Shown: one piece after another, positions 18,078-27,673 of the stretch | Numbering within the stretch: position 1 is the stretch's first letter | Layout of the letters: each line of letters begins with the position of its first letter | Source: CAWGXZ01 sp963826695 | GTDB taxonomy: Bacteria; Pseudomonadota; Gammaproteobacteria; Burkholderiales; Burkholderiaceae_C | DNA: 64,000 nucleotides | NCBI GenBank assembly: GCA_963826695.1 | Contig: CAWGXZ010000004.1 | Location: forward strand, 1,536,468-1,600,467 | Direction: 5' to 3' | Notes under the pieces: generated by a model | The model's input: only the letters and a program-made list of their open reading frames with translations | Told to the model about the DNA's origin: nothing | The model's database searches: none | Program-made: the position numbers and the translations under genes

Positions 18078-19135
18078 GCCGCAAGCAGCCTCTGCACGAA
18101 GGCTTTGCCGGTCGCAGCCGTGCCGTTGCGGCCGCCGACGTCGCGTGTCGCCTCACCGGCCTCGATGGTCGCCACGACGCTCGCGTCGATGGCCTGCGCG
18201 GCCGCGATGAAGGCGGTGTTGCCCTTGCGCTGGCCATACCAGCCGAGCAACTGTCCGGCCGACAGGATCAGTGAGAACGGATTGGCCACATCCTGGCCGG
18301 CGATGTCGGGCGCCGAGCCATGCGCCGCCTGGCCCATGGCGTGGTCGAGGCCGGCATTGAGCGAGCCGCCCAGCCCCAGGCTGCCGGAGAGCTCGGCCGT
18401 CAGGTCCGACAGGATGTCGCCGAACATGTTGGTCGTGACGATCACGTCGAAGCGCTGCGGCGCACGCACCACGTGCGCCATCATGGCGTCGACGATGAAG
18501 TCGTCGACCTCGACCTGCGGGTACTCGCGACCGACGGCCTGGCAGATGTCGATGAACATCCCGTCGCCGATCTTGAGCACGTTGGCCTTGTGGACGATGC
18601 TCACATGCTTCTTGCGCGTCATGGCCAGCTCGAACGCCGACCGCGCGATGCGCTCGCAGCAGTGGCGCGTGATGCGGCGCAGCGACACCACCACGTCGGG
18701 CGTGATCAGCATCTCGCTGCTGCCCGAGGCGATGTTGCGGTCGGCGTAGAAGCCCTCGGTGTTCTCGCGCACGACCACCAGGTCGAAGTCGGTGACCTTG
18801 TGGGCAAGCCCCGCATAGGTACGCGCGGGGCGGATGTTGGCGAAGAGGTCGAGTTCCTTGCGAAAGAACTTGGACGGGTTGATCTCGCCCTTGGCCTCGT
18901 CCTTGAAGTCGTAGGTCGACATCGGCCCGAGCATCAGGCCGTCGGCCGCCTTGACCTTCTCGAGCAGCGCGGGCGTGACGGTGGCGCCATGCCGGCGCAG
19001 GCTGTCGTGGCCAGCCACGTCATGGTCGAGTTGCAGGTCGAGCTGAAAGCGCTGCGAGGCAGCCTGCAGCACATCGACCGTGACGGCCATGGTCTCGGGC
19101 CCGATGCCGTCGCCGGGGAGTACAACGATTTTCAT
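18074..19135 (-). CDS. Isocitrate/isopropylmalate dehydrogenase-family enzyme
   Basis: 353 residues, full length. Family motifs: LPGDGIGPE at the start, VVRENTEGFYADR, IVHKANVLKIGDGMF (catalytic Lys), TTNMFGDILSDLTAELSGSLG (metal Asp residues) and HGSAPDIAGQDVANP for cofactor binding. It would oxidatively decarboxylate a 2-hydroxy dicarboxylate; the choice among isopropylmalate, tartrate or malate is not clear. The catabolic neighbours (lactonase-like gene, two Bug receptors, LysR) argue against leucine synthesis and for tartrate-like substrates. Confidence 0.78.
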   Translation of the reverse strand: MKIVVLPGDGIGPETMAVTVDVLQAASQRFQLDLQLDHDVAGHDSLRRHGATVTPALLEKVKAADGLMLGPMSTYDFKDEAKGEINPSKFFRKELDLFANIRPARTYAGLAHKVTDFDLVVVRENTEGFYADRNIASGSSEMLITPDVVVSLRRITRHCCERIARSAFELAMTRKKHVSIVHKANVLKIGDGMFIDICQAVGREYPQVEVDDFIVDAMMAHVVRAPQRFDVIVTTNMFGDILSDLTAELSGSLGLGGSLNAGLDHAMGQAAHGSAPDIAGQDVANPFSLILSAGQLLGWYGQRKGNTAFIAAAQAIDASVVATIEAGEATRDVGGRNGTAATGKAFVQRLLAA

Positions 19136-19161
19136 GGGATCTCCTGGGTGGATGGGAAGAC

Positions 19162-20160
19162 TCAGTCGATTTGCGCGCCCGAGGTCCTCACCAGCTTCGC
19201 GTACTTGTCGATCTCGGCGCGCACGAAGCTCTCGAAGCGCGCTGCCGTCATGGGCTCGACCGCGCTGCCCTCGGCCTCGAAGCGGGCCCGCAGGTCGGGC
19301 TCTGCCAGCACCTTGTTGATCTCGTCGTTGAGCCGGCTGACGACGCTGTCGGGCGTCTGACGGGGCGCGAAGTAGCCGCCCCACAGGCTGAAATCGAAGC
19401 CCGGGACGGCTGCCTCGGCGACTGTCGGCACGTTGGGCAGTGCAGCCAGCCGCCCCGGCGACGACACGGCCAGCGCCTTGACCCTGCCACCCTTGACGTG
19501 GCTCATGATGGCCGAGGCGCTGGAAAAGAAGAACTGCACCTGGCCGCCGATCAGGTCGGTGATCGCCTGGCCCGCGCCCTTGTACGGGATGTGGGCCATC
19601 TCGGTCTTGGTCGCCAGCGCCAGGGCAGCGGCGGCCAGATGGCCCGGGGTTGCCGTGCCTGACGAGGCGTACGACACACTGCCCGGCTTGCTGCGCGCCA
19701 GCTGCAGCAACTCGCCAAGGGAATTGAAGGGTGCCGACGCTGGCGCGGCCATCACCAGCGGTGCATTGCCCACCAGGGCCACGGCGCGGAAATCGGCCAG
19801 GCTGTCGTAGCCGGGGTTCTTCATGGCCGAGCGGTTGACGGCCATCTCGCCGGTCTGGCCGAGCAGCAGGGTGTAGCCATCGGCAGGCGCCCTGGCGACC
19901 AGTCGAGCCCCCAGCGCGCCACTGGCGCCGGGCCTGTTGTCGACCACCATGGGCTGGCCCAACAGGCGGGCCAGGCGTTCGCCTACCAGCCGGGCGAACA
20001 CATCGCCCTGACCGCCTGGGGCGTACGGCACGACCACGGTGATCGGTTTGGCCGGGTAGGCGGGCTGGGCGTCGGCACGGCCGAGCAGGCATGCGCCGGC
20101 GGCGGCAGTACCGGCGGCGAGCACGCGCCGGCGCGACGCGAGGTTGGTGGAATACGGCAT
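19162..20160 (-). CDS. Bug-family (TTT) substrate-binding protein
   Basis: 332 residues. The ATG at 20160 is followed by an Arg-containing signal (ASRRRVLAAGTAAAGACLLGRADAQ). Typical core: YPAKPITVVVPYAPGGQGDV, VVDNRPGASGALGAR, ASSGTATPGHLAA and HIPYKGAGQAITDLIGG. It probably captures the carboxylate processed by the dehydrogenase and amidohydrolase genes, which follow it 26 bases downstream. A second Bug gene precedes it, so the operon has two receptors. Confidence 0.85.
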   Translation of the reverse strand: MPYSTNLASRRRVLAAGTAAAGACLLGRADAQPAYPAKPITVVVPYAPGGQGDVFARLVGERLARLLGQPMVVDNRPGASGALGARLVARAPADGYTLLLGQTGEMAVNRSAMKNPGYDSLADFRAVALVGNAPLVMAAPASAPFNSLGELLQLARSKPGSVSYASSGTATPGHLAAAALALATKTEMAHIPYKGAGQAITDLIGGQVQFFFSSASAIMSHVKGGRVKALAVSSPGRLAALPNVPTVAEAAVPGFDFSLWGGYFAPRQTPDSVVSRLNDEINKVLAEPDLRARFEAEGSAVEPMTAARFESFVRAEIDKYAKLVRTSGAQID

Positions 20161-20195
20161 TGGAGGATGACAGCGGTGGGGTTGAAGGGCTGTGC

Positions 20196-21173
20196 TCAGC
20201 GCACCGGTGCGGTCGTCTTGGCGACAGCGCGCCAGGACGCGAGTTCGCGGGCCAGCTCCTGACCGAAGGCGGCCGGGCTCAGGCGCAGCGGATCGGCTCC
20301 TTCGTGCTGCAGCCGCCCCTTGATCGGCTCCGCGGCGGCGCCTTCGTTGATCACCTGGTTGAGCGTCTCGATGACGGCCGGCGGGGTGCCTGCCGGCGCC
20401 AGGACGCCCCACCACGTGGTCACCTCGAAGCCGGGCACGCCGGCCTCGGCCATCGTGGGGATGTCGGGAAACAGCGGCGATCGCTTCGCACCGGTGACGG
20501 CCAGCACCGGCACCTTGCTCTCTTTCACGTGCTGCAGGATGGTCGGCACCGTGGCAAAGAACAGGTCGATGCGGCCGGCGAGCAGGTCGATCGTGGCCGG
20601 CCCGCTGCCCTTGTATGGCACGTGCGTCATCGTCAGGCCGGTCTTCTGCCGGAACATCTCGCCCGCCAGGTGGTTGATGCTGCCCTCGCCCGCCGAACAG
20701 TAGTTCAGGCCCTCGGGCCGCGCCTTGCCGGTGGTGACTGCCTGCGCGAGGGTGCGGGCGCCGAGCTCTCGCGAGGCCACCACCAGCAGCGGGCCGCGGC
20801 CGATCATGGCGACCGGCGCAAAGTCCTTGGCCGGGTCGTAAGGCAGGCGTGGGGTGACCGCCGCGTTGGTGGCGAAGGTCGAAGTCGCGAACAGCAGCGT
20901 GTAGCCGTCCGGCTTGGCCTTGGCCACGAAGTCGGCGCCCAAGGCGCCGCCCGCGCCGCCGCGGTTTTCCACCACCACCGGCTTGCCGAGCTTTTCAGCC
21001 ATGGCCTTGCCGATGTCGCGCGCGATGCTGTCGGTTCCGCCGCCCGGGGCAAACGGCACCACCAAGGTGATGGGGCGAGCCGGGAAAGCCTGGGCCATGG
21101 CCTGCGAGGGCAGCCCCAGCAGGGCAACCGTGGTTCCGAGGGCGGCCAGGGTCGTGCGTCGTGTGTGGTGCAT
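20196..21173 (-). CDS. Bug-family (TTT) substrate-binding protein
   Basis: 325 residues with a signal peptide ending near AMAQA. Core motifs: FPARPITLVVPFAPGGGTDS, VVENRGGAGGALGADFV, NYCSAGEGSINHLAGEMF and HVPYKGSGPATIDLLAGR. It is the first gene of the leftward operon and faces the LysR gene across an 84-base promoter region with a LysR-type palindrome. The ligand is unknown but is likely a dicarboxylate. Confidence 0.85.
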   Translation of the reverse strand: MHHTRRTTLAALGTTVALLGLPSQAMAQAFPARPITLVVPFAPGGGTDSIARDIGKAMAEKLGKPVVVENRGGAGGALGADFVAKAKPDGYTLLFATSTFATNAAVTPRLPYDPAKDFAPVAMIGRGPLLVVASRELGARTLAQAVTTGKARPEGLNYCSAGEGSINHLAGEMFRQKTGLTMTHVPYKGSGPATIDLLAGRIDLFFATVPTILQHVKESKVPVLAVTGAKRSPLFPDIPTMAEAGVPGFEVTTWWGVLAPAGTPPAVIETLNQVINEGAAAEPIKGRLQHEGADPLRLSPAAFGQELARELASWRAVAKTTAPVR

Positions 21174-21210
21174 CGGTGTCTCCGGAGGGCCTGCATCATC
21201 TCGGGCACGG

Positions 21211-21234
21211 CATCTTAAGTAAAGTGCAAAGATG
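21211..21234. promoter_or_regulatory. CATCTT-N12-AAGATG palindrome, likely LysR operator
   Basis: Perfect 6-base inverted repeat with a 12-base AT-rich spacer, centred in the gap between the divergent Bug and LysR genes. LysR-type regulators commonly bind such interrupted dyads and control both directions. The assignment is inferred from position. Confidence 0.55.
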
Positions 21235-21257
21235 TTTGTGATTCGTGTGTTTCGGAC

Positions 21258-22175
21258 ATGAATTTCGATTTGACCGATCTGCGCACGTTCGTCGCCGTCG
21301 CCGACTTGGGAAGCTTCCGCGCGGCGTCCGAGGAGCTGCACCTCACGCAGCCCGCGCTGTCGCGCAGGGTCGACAAGCTGGAGCAGGCACTTGGCTTCCG
21401 GCTGTTCGACCGGACCACCCGCAAGGTGGAACTGAACACGATGGGTCGAAGCTTTTTGCCCCGCGCCCGCCACGTGCTCAACGAACTCGACGGCGCGCTG
21501 CTGGGCATGACCAACCTGTCGGACCGGCTGCGCGGCCAGGTAACGATTGCCTGCGTGCCCTCAGCCGTGACCACCTTCGTGGCCGACGCGCTGCGCGAAT
21601 TCCACCGCCAGTTCCCGCGCATTCATGTGCGCGTCATCGACGAGAGCGCCACCGACATCCTGCTGTCGGTGGCCAACAGCGAGGCTGATTTCGGTATCAG
21701 CTACCTCGGCACGCAGGAGCCTGATCTCGAGTTCCAGCCGCTGTTCGAAGAGGACTTCGTGCTCGCCTGTCCTGTCAATCATCCGCTGGCTGGCCGGCGC
21801 AGCGTGAAGTGGTCGGAGTTGGCACAGCACGACTGCGTCATGCTCGCGCGGGGGACCGGCAACCGCCTGCTGATCGACCAGGCCCTGGGGGCCGGGCCCG
21901 CTCCGCCGGCCTGGTCGTGCGAGGTGCGCCACGTGCCAGCGCTGCTCAGCCTGATCGAGGCGGGCATCGGCGTCGGCGCGGTGCCACGCTTCGCCGTTGC
22001 GCAGGCCACCCAGTTGGGACTCGCCATCGTGGGACTGGTGGAGCCGAAGGTGGCACGCACCATCGGCGTGATCCGGCGGCGAGGGCGCCCCCTGTCGCCT
22101 GCGGCCCAGGCGTTCCACGATCTCCTCGCCGCGAAGAAGGCCCCGGCCAGGAAGGCAGCCATCCGCGCTCCGTAG
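21258..22175 (+). CDS. LysR-family transcriptional regulator
   Basis: 305 residues. An N-terminal winged HTH (LRTFVAVADLGSFRAASEELHLTQPALSRRVDKLEQALGFRLFDR in pattern) is followed by the periplasmic-binding-like co-inducer domain. Divergent from the Bug/Bug/dehydrogenase/amidohydrolase operon, so it most likely activates that operon in response to its substrate and represses itself. The C-terminal tail is Lys/Ala-rich and probably flexible. Confidence 0.88.
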   Translation: MNFDLTDLRTFVAVADLGSFRAASEELHLTQPALSRRVDKLEQALGFRLFDRTTRKVELNTMGRSFLPRARHVLNELDGALLGMTNLSDRLRGQVTIACVPSAVTTFVADALREFHRQFPRIHVRVIDESATDILLSVANSEADFGISYLGTQEPDLEFQPLFEEDFVLACPVNHPLAGRRSVKWSELAQHDCVMLARGTGNRLLIDQALGAGPAPPAWSCEVRHVPALLSLIEAGIGVGAVPRFAVAQATQLGLAIVGLVEPKVARTIGVIRRRGRPLSPAAQAFHDLLAAKKAPARKAAIRAP

Positions 22176-22663
22176 GGCTTCGCCGTTCGGCACGGCCGTA
22201 TGCACGCGAGGCACCTCCTGAACGCGGAGGCCGAGCCGCCTGGGACTTCTCTGGACCTATTGGAGCGCGGCAGGACGCCGAGTCCTTGTCCCTATCGCGA
22301 AATCAGCTTGTCGTGGGATGCTCAGAAACACCGTGGGACGATGTGGACTCATTCCCACTCTATTGTCAATGGTCCATCACGGTTCAGAGTGAAAAACGCT
22401 TCCTGACCGCGCCAGGCGACCGGCGATGCCGACAGATTTACCGTCGCGCCCGGGAACGCCGGGTCGGGTGTCTTGGTTCTCGACCACGGGAATCAGTGCG
22501 GCACGCCAGCGATCGAACGATGAAATCGGTATGTTCTTTAACACCACGGACGGTATCGACCGGCCCTCCTACGAGCAGTGACGGTATTCCTCTGCCGCTT
22601 GACGGTATCGAGACATTTCCGATCCGTAGACCACATGCGCCAATCACTGCCGCTGCACGTCGC
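22176..22663. other. Non-coding stretch left of the IS630 element
   Basis: About 490 bases with no convincing gene. Short frames occur but have no recognisable protein. Together with the stretch right of the IS it looks like decayed sequence. Confidence 0.4.
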
Positions 22664-22665
22664 TA

Positions 22666-23829
22666 GTGTAGTGTTTGAGTCTTGACGGAACCTAATTATC
22701 CTACCCCGGCTCCAATGCTTTCTTCGGTTTGCATTGGAGCGAGCAATTGCGAGTTGCCCCCGGGATTGAATTGACGACTGATCAGGAAAGTGAGCTGACC
22801 GCGCTTGCCCGTTCTAAGCTCACCAGTGTCCGACTGGCGCAGCGTGCGCGGATCGTGTTGCTGGCTGCGCAAGGCCTGCAGAACAAGGATATCGCCGAGC
22901 AACTGGGCATCGGGCGCGTGCAGGTCGCACGCTGGCGCGAACGATTCCTGCAGGCTGGGCTGCAAGGCATTGAACGTGATCTGCCGCGCGGCGCGCCGCC
23001 GGTGAAGGTCGATGTGGCGAAGCTGGTGGAGCTGACCACGCAAAGCACGCCCGAGGCAGCCACGCACTGGAGCACGCGGAAGATGGCTGCGGTGCTGGAT
23101 GTCAGCCCCAGCACCGTGATGCGCCACTGGCAGGCCAATGGCCTGAAGCCGCACCTGGTGCGCGGCTTCAAGGTCTCGCGCGACCCGAAATTCGTCGAGA
23201 AGCTCGAAGACATCGTGGGCCTGTACATGTCCCCGCCCGAACACGCGCTGGTACTGTGCTGCGACGAGAAGAGCCAGGTGCAGGCGCTGGACCGCACGCA
23301 GCCGGGTCTGCCGCTGAAGAAGGGACGCGCGCAGACGATGACGCATGACTACAAGCGCCACGGCACGACCACGCTGTTCGCGGCGCTCAACGTATTGGAC
23401 GGGCAAGTCATCGGCCAGTGCCAGCAACGGCATACCCACGCCGAATGGCTGAAGTTCCTGCGCAAGATCGACCGCGAAACGCCCAAGGACAAGACCCTGC
23501 ACCTGATCGCCGACAACTACGCCACCCACAAGCACCCGGTCGTGCAGGCGTGGCTGGCCAAGCACCCGCGCTTCAACATGCACTTCACGCCGACCTCGGC
23601 ATCGTGGCTGAACATGGTGGAGCGCTTCTTCCGTGACATCACCACCGAACGACTGCGCCGAGGCGTGTTCACCAGCGTGCCCGAACTCGAGGCAGCGATC
23701 AATGAATACGTCGCTCACCACAACACCAATCCCAAGCCTTTCATCTGGACCAAAAGCGCACGCGACATCCTGCAGAAGGTAATTCGGGCCAATGCGCGAT
23801 TAAGTTCCAAACAGAACGGAACACTACAC
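22666..23829 (+). mobile_element. IS630-family insertion sequence
   Basis: 1164-base element with terminal inverted repeats that match perfectly for 10 bases (GTGTAGTGTT at the left, AACACTACAC at the right). It is flanked on both sides by TA, within CTAG at both junctions, matching IS630's known preference for CTAG with TA duplication. It holds one transposase gene. The flanking DNA carries no intact gene, so no interruption can be demonstrated. Confidence 0.88.
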
Positions 23830-23832
23830 TAG
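22747..23832 (+). CDS. IS630-family transposase
   Basis: 361-residue DDE transposase. The TTG at 22747 starts LRVAPGIELTTDQ, matching homologues that begin MRVAP; a TTG at 22729 is also in frame. The N-terminal HTH region reads NKDIAEQLGIGRVQVARWRE. The catalytic core shows LCCDEKSQVQALDR (first Asp), HLIADNYATHKH (second Asp) and SWLNMVERFFRDIT (Glu). It appears intact. The stop codon TAG (23830-23832) is made from the duplicated target TA plus the next base, so translation terminates outside the element proper. Confidence 0.85.
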   Translation: MRVAPGIELTTDQESELTALARSKLTSVRLAQRARIVLLAAQGLQNKDIAEQLGIGRVQVARWRERFLQAGLQGIERDLPRGAPPVKVDVAKLVELTTQSTPEAATHWSTRKMAAVLDVSPSTVMRHWQANGLKPHLVRGFKVSRDPKFVEKLEDIVGLYMSPPEHALVLCCDEKSQVQALDRTQPGLPLKKGRAQTMTHDYKRHGTTTLFAALNVLDGQVIGQCQQRHTHAEWLKFLRKIDRETPKDKTLHLIADNYATHKHPVVQAWLAKHPRFNMHFTPTSASWLNMVERFFRDITTERLRRGVFTSVPELEAAINEYVAHHNTNPKPFIWTKSARDILQKVIRANARLSSKQNGTLH

Positions 23833-24519
23833 CAGCGGCAGACTCCAGCCGGAGCAGTACGCCAGCGTTCCGCGGTCGAAAAATTCCCGCCCTTGTTGGG
23901 GTACTGTATGCAAAGTCTGTACTGCTCCCATCCGCGGAAGGAAGAAAACCTGCGAGCCCGCGCCACGGGGACTCGTCCCATGCCTTCCATGCCCCCGCCG
24001 GCGAAGCGAGGCCCGCTCCCGCTGCGAAGCGACGGCGGCTCGACGCGCAATTCAGCGCGCCCGCTTTGGAGCGAGTGCGGTCAGTCGATCTCGACCCGCG
24101 TACTCACGCTGCCGGCCGCCGAGCGGTCATTTGCATATCTGGTCCGCCGGCAGGCCAACGACCTGAACGGACAGTGTTGCTGACATTCGGAGGCTGCCGA
24201 CGAGGCCGTCCCGCCGCGGTGACCGATCGAACGTCTGCTGCCCTGGCGCGTCAACACCCGCAGCCGACCCTCAGCTGCCATTCGGATCTCGGTATTCCAT
24301 GCCCGGGACCAGACATTCAATCAGCGCGCCGCCCAGCCGCCTCCGCCCGGCTTCGCTGCCCCGTGATCCCCGCACGGTCCATGCATAGGAATGCGACGAG
24401 CTCGCCAGTTGCTCGAGCTCCACTGATTCCTTCAGCCTAGGACGTGAGAACCACCTCCTCGACTACGTTCTCTCTCGCTATTCAATGGGCGCGGGCTTGG
24501 TTCGAATTCGGCCTCCGGC
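23833..24519. other. Non-coding stretch right of the IS630 element
   Basis: About 690 bases without a recognised gene. It holds a 10-base inverted repeat (23851-23929, listed separately). Reading frames on both strands look random in composition. Confidence 0.4.
23851..23929. repeat. Spaced 10-base inverted repeat
   Basis: GGAGCAGTAC (23851-23860) and GTACTGCTCC (23920-23929) are exact inverse copies 59 bases apart. They lie just beyond the right junction of the IS630 element. Origin unknown; perhaps ends of a lost small element. Confidence 0.35.
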
Positions 24520-24685
24520 CGGCGCCGTTTGCACACATCTGGGCAGATGGTGTTACAGGTGATCGCCGTCTTGGCAACCTCCAGGGCGACTGCCCTGGTC
24601 AGGCCTAACGCACCTGCTTCGCTGCGACGCTCCGCCCTGAGCGGCACGCAATCAGCCCTTGGGCGGACGCTGATGTCGATGATCG
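24520..24685 (-). pseudogene. Decayed fragment of a 3-hydroxybutyrate dehydrogenase-like SDR
   Basis: A short minus-strand frame reads IIDIS...GALGLTRAVALEVAKTAITCNTICPDVCK. It lines up with the region from the active-site strand to GLTKVVALE...TCNAICPGWV of D-3-hydroxybutyrate dehydrogenases (family pattern from memory). The catalytic Tyr-Lys segment is scrambled, the cofactor domain is missing and no start is present. It is a remnant of a gene lost from this scarred region. The function fits the acyl-CoA/ketone-body theme of the cluster to the right. Confidence 0.5.
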
Positions 24686-24779
24686 GCGAGGCCGCGACGC
24701 TTCACTCGACCAAACTCAACCCTGGTCTGCTTGCGGGTCGGGTGTCAGCGTGAAAGGCGCGGGTGGGTGGCGCCACTTT

Positions 24780-25692
24780 TCAAAGCGTCCCAGGTCCTTC
24801 ATTCTTGGCAACCACTGCCTGTGTGACTCGTGACTGCGGCGCCCTGCCCAACTCGCTGCTGATCCAGGCCCCCACGCGCACCAGCGCGTCAAGGTCGACA
24901 CCTGTGTGTGCACCCAGCCCGTTGAGCAGATACACAGTGTCCTCGGTCGCGACGTTTCCAGTAGCGCCCTTCGCGTACGGGCAGCCGCCGAGGCCGGCGA
25001 TCGAACTGTCGAACACGCGCAGCCCGAACTGGAAGGAGGCATGGACGTTCGCGATGGCCATGCCGTACGTGTCGTGGTAATGGCCTGCCAGCTTGCCGAC
25101 CGGGACGCGCTTAGCAACAGCGTCAAGCATGCGCAAGACCGCAAGTGGTGTTCCCACTCCGATCGTGTCTCCGAGAGACACTTCGTAGCAACCCAGCTCG
25201 AAGAGCCGTTGCGCCACGCCGGGCTACCTGTTCAGGAGCAATAGCACTGTCGTACGGGCAGGCCACGACGCATGACACGTATCCGTGAAGTTCGACCCCC
25301 AGTGCAGGAGCCGCTTCGAGCACAGGAGCGAAGCGCTCCATCGATTCGGCAATAGAGCAGATGATGTTCTTCTGCCAGAAAGCCTCGGAGGCGGCGGCGA
25401 ACACCGCGACCTCGGTTGCTCCGGCGGCAACGGCGGCTTCGAAGCCCTTTAGGTTCGGCGTGAGCACCGAGTAGTTCACATCCATGTGGCGTTCCAGTCC
25501 GCACATGATGGCTTCGTGGTCAGCCATTTGCGGCACCCACTTCGGTGACACGAACGAGGCGACCTCAACGTCGCGAAGGCCCGCCCGCGTCAGCCGCCGG
25601 ATCAGTTCCAGCTTGGTGGCGGTCGACACGCTCTGCTTCTCATTCTGCAGGCCGTCGCGGGGCCCGACCTCGACTATTCGTACGTTGTTCAT
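24780..25692 (-). CDS. mvaB: Hydroxymethylglutaryl-CoA lyase (one-base frameshift)
   Basis: Cleaves HMG-CoA to acetoacetate and acetyl-CoA, the last step of leucine degradation. The N-terminal part has IVEVGPRDGLQNEK (catalytic Arg/Asp) and EVASFVSPKWVPQMAD. The C-terminal part has SLGDTIGVGTP, GHYHDTYGMA (metal His residues) and the conserved Cys loop GLGGCPYAKGATGN. The halves are in different frames; dropping one C near 25225 joins them as QVARVAQRLFELGC, so it is a one-base insertion. It ends normally. It is the last gene of the leftward mcc/liu-type operon, 88 bases after the carboxylase alpha gene. Confidence 0.85.
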
Positions 25693-27673
25693 CGTCAGCT
25701 CCGTCTGAATCGCACCGAACCGGCGGCACGCCGGCATCGCGAAGCCGCTGCTTGCGACTGCGCGCAGCGGCTGGCCGCTGCTACACCGCCACCAAGCTCA
25801 GCAGTTCCCCGCCCTCGAGGACCTGGTCACCGACGTCGTACAGCAGCTCTTTCACCACGCCGTCGCGCGGCGCGGTGATCGTGTGCTCCATCTTCATCGC
25901 CTCCATCACGGCGAGTGGTTGACCCAGCGTAACGCTGTCGCCGCCCTTGGCCAGGAACGCGATCACTTTGCCCGGCATGGGTGCGGTAAGCCGGCCGCCT
26001 TCCGCGGCTGCGCCGTCGGCGGCGTGCGCGATGGGGTCGATCTCATGCACGGTAGCGACGCCACTGGCGGCAAAGATGCTGATCCGCTCGCCGCTGGCAT
26101 AAACGGTCAGTGCATGCCGCACGCCATCCAGCGTGACATCGTGTCGCTCGTTGCCGCGTGAGCGCACTTCCAGCGGCCAGCGCTGATCCTCGACGATGAG
26201 CGCGAGGCTGCCCGCACGGTCGCGTGTGATCCGCGCGATGTGGTGAGCTCCGCCCGCCTGGATGTCAAAGCGGCGTAGCGCAGCCCCGTGCATGCGCCAA
26301 CCATCGCGGCGCGACCAGGGATCGGCGTCTTCCAGCTTCTGCTCTTGGGCAAGCGCGTGGGCGACGACGGCTGCGGCGACCAGTTCGGTCAGCAACGGGG
26401 AGACGTCGAACAAGGCTGTCCGTTCGCGCTCGATCAAGGCGGTATCGAGGTCCGCGTCGGCAAACGACTTCGTTCCGATGATGCGCCGCAGGAAGGCGAC
26501 ATTGGTGTTCAAGCCTACGATGTGCGTCTCGGCCAGCGCGTAGTCGAGTCGCGCCAAGGCCTGCTCGCGGTCGGCTCCCCAGACGATCAGCTTGGCAATC
26601 ATCGGGATCGTAGTGGGGCGAGATCGCGTCCCCTTCGCGCACGCCTGAGTCGATTCGGACCGGTGCACGCGCGAAGGGCATCGCCGCCGTTGGCGTGCGG
26701 TAGACGTCGAGGCTGCCTGTCGCCGGCAAGAAGTTGGCTTCCGGGCTCTCTGCGGAGACCCGCGCCTCGATCGCGTGGCCCTGGATGCGCAGATCCTCTT
26801 GCTTCAGGGGGAGCGGCTCGCCGGCGGCGATCCGCAGTTGCCACTCGACCAGATCAAGCCCCGTTATCGCTTCGGTCACCGGGTGCTCGACCTGCAGCCG
26901 CGTGTTCATCTCCATGAAGTAGAAGCGCAGGTCACCGTCGCCTGTCGGCTCGGCGATGAACTCGACGGTTCCGGCACCCACATATTCGACGGCCTTGGCC
27001 GCTGCTACCGCCGCCTGTCCCATCTCACGCCGGCGTTCCTCGCTCATTCCGGGGGCGGGTGCCTCCTCAAGAACCTTCTGGTGGCGGCGTTGCACGGAGC
27101 AGTCGCGCTCAAACAGATGAACGACATTGCCGTGGGTATCGCCGAACACCTGGATCTCGATATGGCGGGGCCGGTTGACGTAGCGTTCGACGAGCACCGC
27201 ATCGTTGCCGAAGCTGTTGATCGCCTCGCGCCGGCATGAAGCCAGCGCGGCGTCGAACTCGTCGCCCGAATTGACGATTCGCATCCCCTTGCCGCCGCCG
27301 CCTGCACTCGCCTTGATCAGCACCGGGTAGCCGATGCGGTCGGCTTCGCGCTTCAGCATCTCGGGATCCTGCCCTGCGCCGTGGTAGCCCGGCACCAAGG
27401 GGACGCCGGCTTCGGCCATCAACCGCTTCGACTCGGCCTTGAGGCCCATCGCCTTGATCGCGGAGGCGGGAGGACCGATGAAGGTGAGACCGGCCTTGCG
27501 GCAGGCACGGGCGAAGCTTTCGTTCTCGCTCAGGAAGCCGTAGCCGGGATGGATCGCCTCCGCGCCAGAATTCAGGGCTGCCGCGATGATCCGGTCGCCG
27601 AGCAGATAGCTTTCCTTCGGAGACGCTTCACCGATGCGCACCGCCTCGTCGCAGTCGACGACGTGCTTAGAAC

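Noticed and set aside
24066..24440. Possible transposase remnant right of the IS630 element
   Set aside because: The frame has no DDE, HTH or other transposase pattern and random composition.
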